Part shown: piece by piece, positions 42,412 through 50,958 of the stretch
How the letters are laid out: every line of letters begins with the position of its first letter
Numbering within the stretch: position 1 is the stretch's first letter
Assembly: GCA_019637955.1 (NCBI GenBank)
Contig: JAHBUS010000003.1
Span: 372,001-436,000 of the forward strand
Origin: Pseudobdellovibrionaceae bacterium
Lineage (GTDB): Bacteria > Bdellovibrionota > Bdellovibrionia > Bdellovibrionales > Bdellovibrionaceae
Direction of reading: 5' to 3'
DNA: 64,000 bases
Program-made: the position numbers and the translations under genes
The notes under the pieces: generated by a model
Seen by the model: the letters and a program-made list of their open reading frames with translations, nothing else
What the model was told of the DNA's origin: nothing
Database searches by the model: none

Positions 42412-43026
42412 CTAGAGAGATTTGAGGAAAAGGTGACTGACAATCGCGTAGAGCCCCGCCGCCGCGAGAAGGCCGCGCGCCCATTTGGCTTTTTGGGGTT
42501 CGAGCACGCCAAGGCCGTGGCGGAAATAAAGGTGGACCGCACTCAAGGCCGGAAGTGAGCTGGCCCAAAGCACCATCATCACCAGCGCGCCCGCATAGGC
42601 GGACCCCGTCGCGCCGGCGGCGGCTAAAAATGTCCACAGCCATGCGCAGGGCAAGAAAACGCTCGCCAGTCCCAGCGAGAGGGCGCCGCTCTTGTGAGAG
42701 ATCAGGCGGCGGTACAGCAGTGAGAAGACCCGCGGCGCTCGGACGCTTTTTGGTTTCCAGATCGACAGAACGAAGACAGAGCCCAGCAAAAGTCCCAAGA
42801 GAATTCGCAGAGCCAGGGATTCCGAGAAAAAGAGATTGCGGCCCAAAGACCCCGCCGCGATTCCGGCGAAAAGGTAAGAGAGGCCGCGTCCGAGATGGTA
42901 AGGCCATAAAGGACCCTTCGTGGCGAGCGCCGCCGCGATCGGTCCGCACATGGCGGCGCAGTGCCAACTGCCGAAGAGGGCGGCGGTGGCCAAGGTCATG
43001 AGCAAGGAGAGCAACTCGTGATTCAT
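42412..43026 (-). CDS. TauE/SafE-like membrane protein in cbb3 cluster
   Basis: A 204-residue membrane protein with about six helices and the motif GSWHCAAMCGP at residues 19-29, typical of the small TauE/SafE/DsbD-like proteins found at the end of cbb3 oxidase clusters. The Cys/His/Met residues suggest copper handling, possibly for CcoNO maturation. It overlaps ccoG by ATGA. Confidence 0.85.
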   Translation of the reverse strand: MNHELLSLLMTLATAALFGSWHCAAMCGPIAAALATKGPLWPYHLGRGLSYLFAGIAAGSLGRNLFFSESLALRILLGLLLGSVFVLSIWKPKSVRAPRVFSLLYRRLISHKSGALSLGLASVFLPCAWLWTFLAAAGATGSAYAGALVMMVLWASSLPALSAVHLYFRHGLGVLEPQKAKWARGLLAAAGLYAIVSHLFLKSL

Positions 43027-44426
43027 CGTGCGGGTCCCAAAAGTCGAAACGGCTTTTCAATTTTGAGGTCGGGATCGTTCTCGTCTTGCAAGGTGATCGT
43101 GATCGCGCTTTCACCGTGCGGATCCAAAATAGAATCCGGAAAGCTGATGAAGACATGCACGGTCTGATCCTCGCCCGGCGCGAGATCAAACGGATTGACC
43201 GGCGTGGTCAGTGGCAATTCAAGGCTCGAGGTCTTTTGCGCCGAGGCGCGCAAGCGCAAAGGACGACCGGTTTGATTCTTCAGGTGCAAACGCAAATGGT
43301 TCATCAAGTTCGCACCCGTCGGCGCATTGTCGATTCTTTGATAAAGTTCCCCGGGCGCGCGCAAGATCACCATGTCCACGCGGGAGCGCGTGAACAGCGA
43401 GACGCTCAGGCCGATCGAGAGAACGACCAGCAAGCCGAGATAAAGCCAGGAGCGCGGACTTTTCAGCGTCCAGCCCCCGCCAGCAAGGCTGTCGATTTTA
43501 ATCAAACCCTTCGGCTTTTTGACTTTCTCCATGATTTCGTCGCAGGCGTCCACGCAGGCCGTGCAGGCAATGCACTCCATTTGCACACCCTTGCGGATGT
43601 CGATCCCGGTCGGGCACACCTCGACGCAGCGGTTGCACGCGACACAGTCGCCCACGCGCGCCGGCTTGGGAAGAGTTCCCCGGCGAGGTTCCCCGCGTTT
43701 TTCGTCATAGACGACCGCGAGCGAACGGCGGTCCATCAAGAGCCCTTGGAACCGGCCGTACGGACACATGATGATGCAGAACTGCTCGCGAAACCACGCA
43801 AAATCAAAAAGGATCACGGCGGTGAAAGAACTGATCAGCAAGAAGTAAGACCAATTCGAAAAAGGCGAGCCGGTCATCATGCGAATGATCCGGTCGGCGC
43901 CGACAAAGTACGCGGCGAAGCTGTGCGCGATCAGCGACGAGACGGCGAGGAACAGGGCCCATTTCAGCACGCGCTTCTTGAAGATGGCCACGGTCATCGG
44001 TGCTTGGGCCATCCGACGGCGTTCGATGTAACCACCCTCCACCCAAACTTCGATGCGGCGGAACAGACCGTCGATAAAAACCGTCTGCGGGCAGGCCCAC
44101 CCGCACCAAGCCCGGCCCCAGACGGCGGTGACGAACGCAAGTCCGATCGCCAGGAAAGCCAGAATAAAAAAGATCAAGGGCGCGTCGTGCGCGTAGAGCT
44201 CAAGGCCGAAGATCAGAAAGCGGCGCGAGCCGATGTCGAGCAAAAGCGCTTGCCGCCCATTGATCGTCAACCAAGGCAAAAGCAGAAAGATCAAGATGAG
44301 CACGCCCTGAACTTTGGTGCGCGCGCGCCGGTAGGCGCCGCGCACTTCGCCTGGAATGATGAAACGGCGGTGGCCGTGTTCATCCAGACTCGAAAGACGA
44401 TCGGGGTCCAAACCCAAGGAGCTCAT
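43023..44426 (-). CDS. ccoG: CcoG-type oxidase accessory iron-sulfur protein
   Basis: A 467-residue membrane protein with two 4Fe-4S clusters: CVACNRCVEVCPTG and CIACTACVDACDE near residues 240-280, several transmembrane helices before them, and a C-terminal periplasmic Ig-like domain (VDMVILRAPGELYQ and LRLHLKNQTGRPLRL). This is the layout of CcoG/RdxA/FixG, which is thought to reduce copper during cbb3 assembly. It lies one base after ccoP. Confidence 0.95.
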   Translation of the reverse strand: MSSLGLDPDRLSSLDEHGHRRFIIPGEVRGAYRRARTKVQGVLILIFLLLPWLTINGRQALLLDIGSRRFLIFGLELYAHDAPLIFFILAFLAIGLAFVTAVWGRAWCGWACPQTVFIDGLFRRIEVWVEGGYIERRRMAQAPMTVAIFKKRVLKWALFLAVSSLIAHSFAAYFVGADRIIRMMTGSPFSNWSYFLLISSFTAVILFDFAWFREQFCIIMCPYGRFQGLLMDRRSLAVVYDEKRGEPRRGTLPKPARVGDCVACNRCVEVCPTGIDIRKGVQMECIACTACVDACDEIMEKVKKPKGLIKIDSLAGGGWTLKSPRSWLYLGLLVVLSIGLSVSLFTRSRVDMVILRAPGELYQRIDNAPTGANLMNHLRLHLKNQTGRPLRLRASAQKTSSLELPLTTPVNPFDLAPGEDQTVHVFISFPDSILDPHGESAITITLQDENDPDLKIEKPFRLLGPAR

Positions 44427-44427
44427 G

Positions 44428-44988
44428 TCATCTCACTTTTTCCCCTTGGGGCGGTTTGGCGCCCGCGGGGTTGGTGTCTTGTTTGGACACGATCAAGGCG
44501 GTGAGCGAGAGAATTTCGTTTTGCGAGAGCATGCTCTCCCAAGGGGGCATGCCCTTGTCGGGAACCCCTTTCTGAATCGTGTGCATGATGTCTTCACGTG
44601 TGCCTTTTCCGTGAAGCCAGAAGGCATCGGTCAAGTTGGGGCCGATCCCGCCTTGCAATTCCGGTCCGTGGCAGGCCGCGCATTTGCCGGTGAAGGCCAG
44701 CGCGCCTGCGGCCGCCATTTGCGGGTCTTTGAGCATCGTTTCAAGGTCGGCTTCGCTCAGCTCCTTGACGACGGCTTGTTGCTTGTGAGCTTGCAGCGCG
44801 AGCATCGCCTGATTCAGTTCGGCTTTCAGGCTCGGTCCTCCGCCCACCTCGTAGTGGAGCCAGTAAATAAACGCGAAGATCACGGTTCCGAAGAACGTCA
44901 TCAACCACCAATTGGGAAGGGGGTTGTCGTACTCTCGGATGCCGTCGTACTCGTGATCGGTCAGTTGATCGTTGTCTTGCGAGCTCAT
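44428..44988 (-). CDS. ccoP: cbb3 oxidase subunit III, CcoP, with one haem c
   Basis: About 186 residues from ATG 44988; GGAG lies six bases upstream, and the alternative ATG at 45000 is the end region of ccoQ. The N-terminus has the CcoP hallmark YDGIREYDNPLPNWWLMTFF and a single transmembrane helix, then one haem c site CAACH near residue 103-107 with GMPPWESML as the Met ligand region. Normal CcoP has two CxxCH domains and about 300 residues; here the second domain is absent. It would pass electrons from soluble cytochrome c to CcoO. Confidence 0.92.
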   Translation of the reverse strand: MSSQDNDQLTDHEYDGIREYDNPLPNWWLMTFFGTVIFAFIYWLHYEVGGGPSLKAELNQAMLALQAHKQQAVVKELSEADLETMLKDPQMAAAGALAFTGKCAACHGPELQGGIGPNLTDAFWLHGKGTREDIMHTIQKGVPDKGMPPWESMLSQNEILSLTALIVSKQDTNPAGAKPPQGEKVR

Positions 44989-44989
44989 T

Positions 44990-45154
44990 TTATTCTCCAT
45001 CCTTCAGGATCTGTTTCGAAATCACGTCGTACTTGCGTCGGTTGGCTTGCAGACCCGTCCACCAAACGACTCCCATGAAGACGGTGACGAACAAAATCAA
45101 ACCCAAGAGGGTGATCGGAACATCCGAGTAGTGAGCGAAAGCGGCGGACTTCAT
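44990..45154 (-). CDS. ccoQ: cbb3 oxidase small subunit, CcoQ-like
   Basis: A 54-residue open frame found by reading the minus strand: ATG at 45154 overlaps the ccoNO stop as ATGA, and TAA at 44990-44992 precedes the ccoP ATG. The sequence has one helix (ITLLGLILFVTVFMGVVWW) followed by a basic tail with ANRRKYDVISKQ. Position between ccoO and ccoP, one helix and size fit CcoQ/FixQ, which stabilises the core complex. Confidence 0.85.
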   Translation of the reverse strand: MKSAAFAHYSDVPITLLGLILFVTVFMGVVWWTGLQANRRKYDVISKQILKDGE

Positions 45155-47280
45155 GGGCGTTCTCCCGCGTTGGGTGTGGCCTTCTGCCCGAGGGCTTGAA
45201 GGTAGGCGATCAGCGCGACGATTTCTTTCTTCTCCAGGCCCTGAGGTGCGCCTTGCGCTTCGAGTTCGCGGGCGATCACGGCCGCCTCTTTTTGCGCCAC
45301 GATGTCCGCATTCGCCACGGTGTCGTCGGGATAGGGCGTGCCCAGTGATTTGAGCACCGAAAGCTTCTTGCGAAGACCAATAAAGTCCGTGTCTTTCGCC
45401 ACCAGCCAGGGATACGCGGGCATGATGGACTTTTCGGTCACCGCGCGCGGATCAATCATGTGGCGGTAGTGCCAGAGGTGGGGATACTTTTTACCGACGC
45501 GGGCGAGATCAGGCCCGGTGCGTTTGGATCCCCATTGAAACGGCCGGTCCCACATCGACTCTTCGATCGTCGAGGCCGCGCCAAATCTCAGAACGTCGAA
45601 AGGAAGTTGCCGGATCTGCTGGCTGTGACAGACGTAGCAACCTTCCTTCACGTAGATGTCACGGCCGGCCAGCTCCAGCGGCGACCAGGGCTCCACGGTC
45701 TTTTCGTAAGACACGTACTGCTTTAAGTTCAAAATCGGGAAGATCGAGATCATCGAAGCCACCGCGACCGCGATCAAGGTCAGCACGGTAAAGATGGTGG
45801 CCAGGCCTTCGAGTCGGCGATGGCCCGCGTCCTCGTTGGGACTCCGAGAGACGGTGGCCGCGACTTGGATCGTGCCGTCTTGCACGGGTTGGTGGCGGAT
45901 GGCACGCACGATGTTCACGACCATCAAGACAAAGCCACTCAGGTAGAGCAGCCCGGCAAAAGCGCGGACCCAATAAAGAGGAACGATGCGCATGACGGTT
46001 TCGACGAAATCGGGATAGACCAGTTTGCCCTCGGGGTTCAGAGCCTGCCACATCAATCCTTGGGTGATGCCGGCCGAAACCATCGAGACGTAGTAGAGAA
46101 TCACGCCCAAGAGCGCGAGCCAGAAGTGCCATTCCATCCATTTTTTCGAAAGGCGGTCGGTCTTCCAAAGTTGAGGGACCAAGAAGTAGGCCATCCCGAA
46201 AGACAGCATGCCGTTCCATCCCAGAGCGCCGCCATGCACGTGTCCCACGATCCAATCGGTGTAGTGCCCCAGCGCACTGACGGACTTGATGGACAGCAAG
46301 GGACCTTCGAATGTCGCCATTCCGTAAAAAGTGATCGCGGCGACAAAAAATTTGATCACCGGTTCCGTGCGCAGCAAGTGCCAAGCGCCCCGCAAGGTCA
46401 AAAGACCGTTGATCATGCCGCCCCAACTCGGCGCCCAGAGCATGATCGAAAAGACCATCCCGACGGTCTGCGCCCAATCGGGCATCGAGGTGTAGAGCAA
46501 GTGGTGAGGCCCGGCCCAGATGTAGATGAAAACCAACGCCCAGAAGTGAATGATCGAGAGGCGGTACGAGTACACCGGACGGTTCGCCGCTTTGGGAACG
46601 TAGTAGTACATCAGACCCAAAAACGGCGTGGTCAAAAAGAACGCGACTGCGTTGTGCCCGTACCACCATTGGATCAAGGCATCCTGAATGCCGACCCAGA
46701 CGGGGTAGCTCTGCGTGAGGCTCACCGGAATTTCGATGGAGTTGACAATGTGCAAGACCGCGACGGTCACAATGGTCGCGATGTAAAACCACAACGCCAC
46801 GTACAGATGACGTTCGCGTCGGCGGGCGATGGTGCCAAAGAAATTGACCGCGAAGATCACCCACACCACGGTGATCGCGATGTCGAGGGGCCACTCCAGT
46901 TCGGCGTACTCTTTGGCCTGGCTGTACCCGAGCGGAAGGGTGATCGCGGCGGCGAGGATGATGGCCTGCCATCCCCAGAAGTGCAGCTTGCTCAGGATGT
47001 CGTTAAACATGCGGGCCTTGAGCAGGCGCTGGCTCGAATGATAGATCCCCGCGAAGATCGCGTTGCCCGCGAAGGCGAAGATCGCCGCGTTCGTGTGCAG
47101 CGGGCGCAGACGTCCGAAGGTGATCCACTCCAGATTCATGTTGAGGGGCCAGTAAGCCAGCTGCAGCGCTGCGAGCAGGCCCGCGCTCAGCGCGGCGGCG
47201 GCCCAGAAGATCATCGCCAGCAAAAAGTAGCGGACGATCTTGTCGTCAAAGGTGATGGTTTGAGTTCCTTGCGGATTCAC
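45151..47280 (-). CDS. ccoNO: Fused cbb3 oxidase subunit I/II (CcoN-CcoO)
   Basis: A 709-residue fusion. The first about 470 residues are CcoN: twelve helices, RPLHTNAAIFAFAG with a haem b ligand, WWYGHNAVAFFLTTPFLG with copper-B ligand and catalytic tyrosine region, AGPHHLLYTS and GHVHGGALGWNGM. After a linker, the CcoO part has one helix (VASMISIFPILNL) and haem c site CYVCHSQQIR at C548-H552 with MDPRAVTEKSIMPAYPW. It is the catalytic core of a high-affinity proton-pumping oxidase for low oxygen. The stop overlaps the ccoQ start. Confidence 0.97.
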   Translation of the reverse strand: MNPQGTQTITFDDKIVRYFLLAMIFWAAAALSAGLLAALQLAYWPLNMNLEWITFGRLRPLHTNAAIFAFAGNAIFAGIYHSSQRLLKARMFNDILSKLHFWGWQAIILAAAITLPLGYSQAKEYAELEWPLDIAITVVWVIFAVNFFGTIARRRERHLYVALWFYIATIVTVAVLHIVNSIEIPVSLTQSYPVWVGIQDALIQWWYGHNAVAFFLTTPFLGLMYYYVPKAANRPVYSYRLSIIHFWALVFIYIWAGPHHLLYTSMPDWAQTVGMVFSIMLWAPSWGGMINGLLTLRGAWHLLRTEPVIKFFVAAITFYGMATFEGPLLSIKSVSALGHYTDWIVGHVHGGALGWNGMLSFGMAYFLVPQLWKTDRLSKKWMEWHFWLALLGVILYYVSMVSAGITQGLMWQALNPEGKLVYPDFVETVMRIVPLYWVRAFAGLLYLSGFVLMVVNIVRAIRHQPVQDGTIQVAATVSRSPNEDAGHRRLEGLATIFTVLTLIAVAVASMISIFPILNLKQYVSYEKTVEPWSPLELAGRDIYVKEGCYVCHSQQIRQLPFDVLRFGAASTIEESMWDRPFQWGSKRTGPDLARVGKKYPHLWHYRHMIDPRAVTEKSIMPAYPWLVAKDTDFIGLRKKLSVLKSLGTPYPDDTVANADIVAQKEAAVIARELEAQGAPQGLEKKEIVALIAYLQALGQKATPNAGERP

Positions 47281-47283
47281 GTG

Positions 47284-47442
47284 TCAGTCCTTTCCCGAGG
47301 AGGGGGTTTCGTTTTTTAAAATACGGTGGGCGGGGGTCTCGACGTCGTCGAACTGGCCATCGTTCACGCCGTAAAGAAACGCGGCGAGAAATCCCAAGCC
47401 CATCAACAGCGCCATCGGAATCATCAGGATCAAAACGCTCAT
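47284..47442 (-). CDS. ccoS: CcoS cbb3 assembly protein
   Basis: A 52-residue protein beginning MSVLILMIPMALLMGLGFLA, one transmembrane helix, then FLYGVNDGQFDDVETPAHR, the conserved Asp-rich CcoS segment. ATG at 47442 overlaps the ccoI stop as ATGA. It follows ccoI and is needed for haem b and copper insertion into cbb3 oxidase. Confidence 0.93.
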   Translation of the reverse strand: MSVLILMIPMALLMGLGFLAAFLYGVNDGQFDDVETPAHRILKNETPSSGKD

Positions 47443-49691
47443 CGCGACGCCTCCCAGGTGCTCAAGAGAATCAGCACCGAACTCAGTGGCATGAGCACGG
47501 CGGCGGTGAGCGGCGTCACCAAGCCCAGGAGCGCGGCCGCGCCCGCGCCGATGTTGTAGGCGAGGGCGAAGCTCAAGTTTCGCCGTAAAAGCAGCTGCAA
47601 ACGCTCGTCGATGCGCACGAGTTTCAAGAGAGGTCTCAGGCCGGGCTCCATGAAGTACACATTTGCCGTCCTCAGTCCGCGCTCGATCGAGCCCTTCATG
47701 CAAATGCCGACATCGGCGGCCGCCAGCGCGCCGCTGTCGTTGAGACCGTCGCCGATCATCACGCAAGGGGCGTGGGCCTGAACATCTTCGATTTTTTGAG
47801 CCGGCGAGCGGTCGCCCTGACCTTCGAGCCCCGGGACCCGAAGCTCCCGGACCATCGCATAGACACGCTCATCACGATCGCCCGAAGAGATGTGCAGACC
47901 GAAGCGGTCCGCCAGAGACGAGAGAACTTCGCGCGCTTCGGGCCGCAGCTGATCTTCAAAGACAAACTCCGCGCGCGGAGCCATGTCTTGCTCCAGCACC
48001 ACGCGCAGTCCCGAGGCCCCGGTGTCGAGAGGTTTTTTGAGCGAGTAGAGACGGCCTTCGAAGACGCCGAAAACCTTTTCTCCGGGGACTTCGTGCACGT
48101 CGTGCACGTTCAAGGCATGCTCGCTCACGTCGGGCCAGGAGGCGCGAAAGGCCTGCGCGACCGGATGCGTGGAGTTTTTTTCAAGCGCGAGCACCAACTC
48201 GCGAACCCAGTCCGGAACCAGCGCCGGCACTTGCGACACGAGCTGCAGCCGTCCTTCGGTGAGCGTTCCGGTTTTATCAAAAACCAGGTGACGGCAAGCG
48301 CGCAGACGGTCGAAGGTCTCGGTATTTTTCACCAGAATGCCGTCGCGCGCGGCCCGGCGGATCGCCGCCGCATAGGCCAGGGGACCTCCGAAGGCCAAGG
48401 CGCACGGGCAGGCGACGATCAAAAGGCTGAGGGCGCGTTCGAACGCTTGATCCGCGCTGAGTCCCAAGAGCGACGGCCCGAGAAGCAAAATCAAAACCGC
48501 CAAACCGGTCACGCCGCCCAGAAGCCAACGGGCGGCCACATCAAATTGGCCCAGACGGGGGCTTTTTCCCAGAGCGTGCGACTCCGCCTCTTGCTGCTGC
48601 CGGGCGAGCGAGCTGTCCGCCACCGACGAGCGCGCCTCGACAACGACGTCGTCGCTCAGAGCGCGAAAGCCCGCCAGCACGGCCGCGCCCGGCACGCTTT
48701 CGCGCGGGAGGGATTCGCCGGTCACCCAAGACGTATCAAAGTCCGAAGCTTCACTGAGCAGAACGCCATCCACGGGAACCCACTGACCCGCGCTCAAGCG
48801 GATCCGGTCCCCGGCGCGCACGCGCAAGTGATGCTTGGTCCAAGGCAATTCGAGAACCGGGCTTTCGATCCATCGACGCTGCGATTTTTTGAGCAGCCAA
48901 CGCGAGATCAGAATCAGAAAAAGAAATCCCGCCGAAGAGTCGAAGTAGATCGAGCCTTCGCCGCGCACGAGGTTCCAGATGGACGCCGCCGATCCCGCCC
49001 AGAAGGCCAGCGTGAGCGGGACATCGACATTGAAGGACCGGGTCTTCAATCCGCTCCAAGCACTGCGGTAAATCGGCAGAGCCGCGTACAGAGCCACGGG
49101 CAAAAACAAAATCAGCGAAATCCAATGGAACGCCCGAGAAAGCTCGGGACTTGCGCCCGCATAGATCCCAACGGTTAAAAGCATGATATTGCCCGCCGCG
49201 GCTCCCGCAATGCCGAGCCGGCGCATTTGATCGCGGTCTTCCCGGCGTAGTCGCCGCGACAGATCTTGGCGCGACACCAACGGGTGCGCTTCGTAACCCA
49301 TCCGGTGGATCCAGGTGAGAAGCTGGGCGAGCGTGAGATCTGGTCGCGTTTTTAAGAGAAGATGCGACGACGCAAAGTTGAGGCGCGCGTCCAGGACCCC
49401 CGAAAAAAACTCGGGCATCGATTCCAGCAGGTGCACGCAGGACGAGCACTGCAGGCCTTCGACAAAAAATTCGTAAAAATTTTGCGACGGGTCGCTGGAG
49501 TGGTTGAACGAGCGTGCGAGCGCCGCGTCCTCAAACGACTTGTAAGGCGCAAGAATGGGCTCTTCGGGCAGGGACTGGGTCCAACCGGTATCGGACAGAA
49601 GACGGCACGCTTCGCAGCAGTAAGGGCCGGGCGCGGAGGTCCGGGTCCCACAATAAAGGCAAGCGTGAAGGGCCGTGGCATTGGTGAGCAT
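47439..49691 (-). CDS. ccoI: CcoI/FixI copper P-type ATPase for oxidase assembly
   Basis: A 750-residue copper ATPase with a Cys-rich N-terminal region (HACLYCGTRTSAPGPYCC) as in FixI/CcoI, an HMA domain with EGLQCSSCVHLLE, the CPC motif VACPCALAFGGP, phosphorylation site VFDKTGTLTEG and GDGLNDSGALAAADVG. It supplies copper for the oxidase. It is the first gene of the cco set and precedes ccoS, ccoNO, ccoQ, ccoP and ccoG, all on the minus strand. Confidence 0.95.
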   Translation of the reverse strand: MLTNATALHACLYCGTRTSAPGPYCCEACRLLSDTGWTQSLPEEPILAPYKSFEDAALARSFNHSSDPSQNFYEFFVEGLQCSSCVHLLESMPEFFSGVLDARLNFASSHLLLKTRPDLTLAQLLTWIHRMGYEAHPLVSRQDLSRRLRREDRDQMRRLGIAGAAAGNIMLLTVGIYAGASPELSRAFHWISLILFLPVALYAALPIYRSAWSGLKTRSFNVDVPLTLAFWAGSAASIWNLVRGEGSIYFDSSAGFLFLILISRWLLKKSQRRWIESPVLELPWTKHHLRVRAGDRIRLSAGQWVPVDGVLLSEASDFDTSWVTGESLPRESVPGAAVLAGFRALSDDVVVEARSSVADSSLARQQQEAESHALGKSPRLGQFDVAARWLLGGVTGLAVLILLLGPSLLGLSADQAFERALSLLIVACPCALAFGGPLAYAAAIRRAARDGILVKNTETFDRLRACRHLVFDKTGTLTEGRLQLVSQVPALVPDWVRELVLALEKNSTHPVAQAFRASWPDVSEHALNVHDVHEVPGEKVFGVFEGRLYSLKKPLDTGASGLRVVLEQDMAPRAEFVFEDQLRPEAREVLSSLADRFGLHISSGDRDERVYAMVRELRVPGLEGQGDRSPAQKIEDVQAHAPCVMIGDGLNDSGALAAADVGICMKGSIERGLRTANVYFMEPGLRPLLKLVRIDERLQLLLRRNLSFALAYNIGAGAAALLGLVTPLTAAVLMPLSSVLILLSTWEASR

Positions 49692-49721
49692 GCCTCATCA
49701 TCGACCAGTCCTCATTTTCAA

Positions 49722-49741
49722 AACATGACGGCCATCATGTT
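49722..49741. repeat. Perfect 7-bp palindrome upstream of ccoI
   Basis: AACATGA and TCATGTT separated by six bases; it overlaps the end of the FNR-type gene (stop at 49735). It may be an operator for ccoI or a coincidence. Confidence 0.35.
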
Positions 49742-50430
49742 CCGTGCGCTTTTTTGAGAATTTTCTCGCGGTCCCGGATTTGGTAGTGCCGGCCCTGCGC
49801 TTCGATCCAGCCCTCTTTTTCAAATTGAGCCAACGTGCGCATCACGGTTTCGGGCGTGGTGCCGGCCCACTCGCTAATCTCACGGCGGGTCCAGGATTGG
49901 TCTTTGAAATGGTCTTGGAGGAACAACAGGGCTTCGGCCACGCGCGAACCGGCGTCTTTGTCGACCTGCGCGACCCATTTCTCTTCGGCCGTGCGCAGGT
50001 CATCGGAAAGGCGGCGCAAGAGATTGACCGCGACCTCGGGCGTTTGATCGACAAGTCCAAGCAGCGTGTTCTTCGGGACAAAGCAAAGGCGCGAATCCTC
50101 AACCGCAATGGCGGTGGCTTGGTAAGGCTCGCCCGCGAAGAGCGAACGGTAGCCCAGGGCTTGGCCCGGTCCCATCAAGCGCAGCGTGTGCGCGCTTCCG
50201 TCAGCGGAGAGGACCTCAAGTTTCACGAGCCCGCTCTGAACCGTATAGAGGCCGAGCGGCTCATTGCCGGTGTAAAAGATCGTCTGCCCGGCTTTGAAAT
50301 TCGAAGCGGTGCGCGCGCTTTTGACGGTTTCGAAAGCCCCTTCGACGGAGCACAACGGATTGTCGTGCCGGCTTTGGCAATGGTCGCAGTCCTGAGGATG
50401 GGGTTTACAAGGCTCTTTTTTTTCGCTCAC
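49735..50430 (-). CDS. FNR-type Crp/Fnr regulator with N-terminal cysteines
   Basis: A 231-residue regulator with C8, C15, C18 and C27 at the N-terminus (CDHCQSRHDNPLC) and C115 in DSRLCFVPKN, consistent with an FNR-like oxygen-sensing iron-sulfur cluster. The cNMP-like beta roll follows and the C-terminal HTH has ETVMRTLAQFEKEGW, where E and R match the positions that read TTGAT-N4-ATCAA sites. It is encoded just upstream of ccoI and would induce the high-affinity oxidase at low oxygen. Confidence 0.87.
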   Translation of the reverse strand: MSEKKEPCKPHPQDCDHCQSRHDNPLCSVEGAFETVKSARTASNFKAGQTIFYTGNEPLGLYTVQSGLVKLEVLSADGSAHTLRLMGPGQALGYRSLFAGEPYQATAIAVEDSRLCFVPKNTLLGLVDQTPEVAVNLLRRLSDDLRTAEEKWVAQVDKDAGSRVAEALLFLQDHFKDQSWTRREISEWAGTTPETVMRTLAQFEKEGWIEAQGRHYQIRDREKILKKAHGT

Positions 50431-50451
50431 CCGAAGAGACTATCATGGTCC

Positions 50452-50958
50452 TTACGGACGGGTCACATGGAGATTGGTCCATTCGAAATGGCGCAGGGGA
50501 GGGGCGCCCGGGACCTCCCGGAAGCCGAGCGCCGTCAGGACGCGCACGGAGGTCTCGTTGTCCGGGTCGGTGACCGCGGCGTAACCTTCAAGACCGAGGT
50601 CCTCGGTTCCATGCCGCATGAGACGGGCGGCGATTTCGCGGGCGTAGCCCTTGCGCCACTGTGAGGGCACAATCATAAATCCCAGTTCGGGATACTGGCG
50701 TCCCGTCGGCAGAATCATGAACCAGCCGATGAAGGAGTCGGTGTCTTTGCTTTCGGCCGCCCACACGCCGAGGGGATTCAGTTGCTTTTGATTTTCGAGC
50801 TGCGACCGTAAGCGGGCCTCGGTCTGCGCGCGTGTCTGCGGCACGCGCGTCGGCGTGAAGCGCATGACCTCAGCATCGCCATAAAGCTGCAAAAGATTGT
50901 CGAGGTCGCCATCGGTCAAGCGCCGCAGGCGCGTGCGGTTCGATTCTAAACAGGTCAA
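50452..50958 (-). CDS. GNAT acetyltransferase, RimJ/RimL type
   Basis: A 168-residue GNAT protein with TRLRRLTDGDLDNLLQL at the start and the acetyl-CoA motif ELGFMIVPSQWRKGYAREIAA, followed by VTDPDNETSVRVLTALGF. This is the RimJ/RimL-like pattern; the acceptor (protein N-terminus or small molecule) is not known. The ATG overlaps the stop of the upstream cytochrome gene as ATGA. Confidence 0.92.
   Translation of the reverse strand: MTCLESNRTRLRRLTDGDLDNLLQLYGDAEVMRFTPTRVPQTRAQTEARLRSQLENQKQLNPLGVWAAESKDTDSFIGWFMILPTGRQYPELGFMIVPSQWRKGYAREIAARLMRHGTEDLGLEGYAAVTDPDNETSVRVLTALGFREVPGAPPLRHFEWTNLHVTRP

Noticed and set aside
45820-47319. Long frame (499 codons) on the plus strand opposite ccoNO
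   Set aside because: It is a mirror of the oxidase codons; composition is Arg/Asp/His-rich and no family is seen.
47772-49178. Long plus-strand frame opposite ccoI
   Set aside because: Same reason: antisense to a well supported P-type ATPase, with low-complexity composition.
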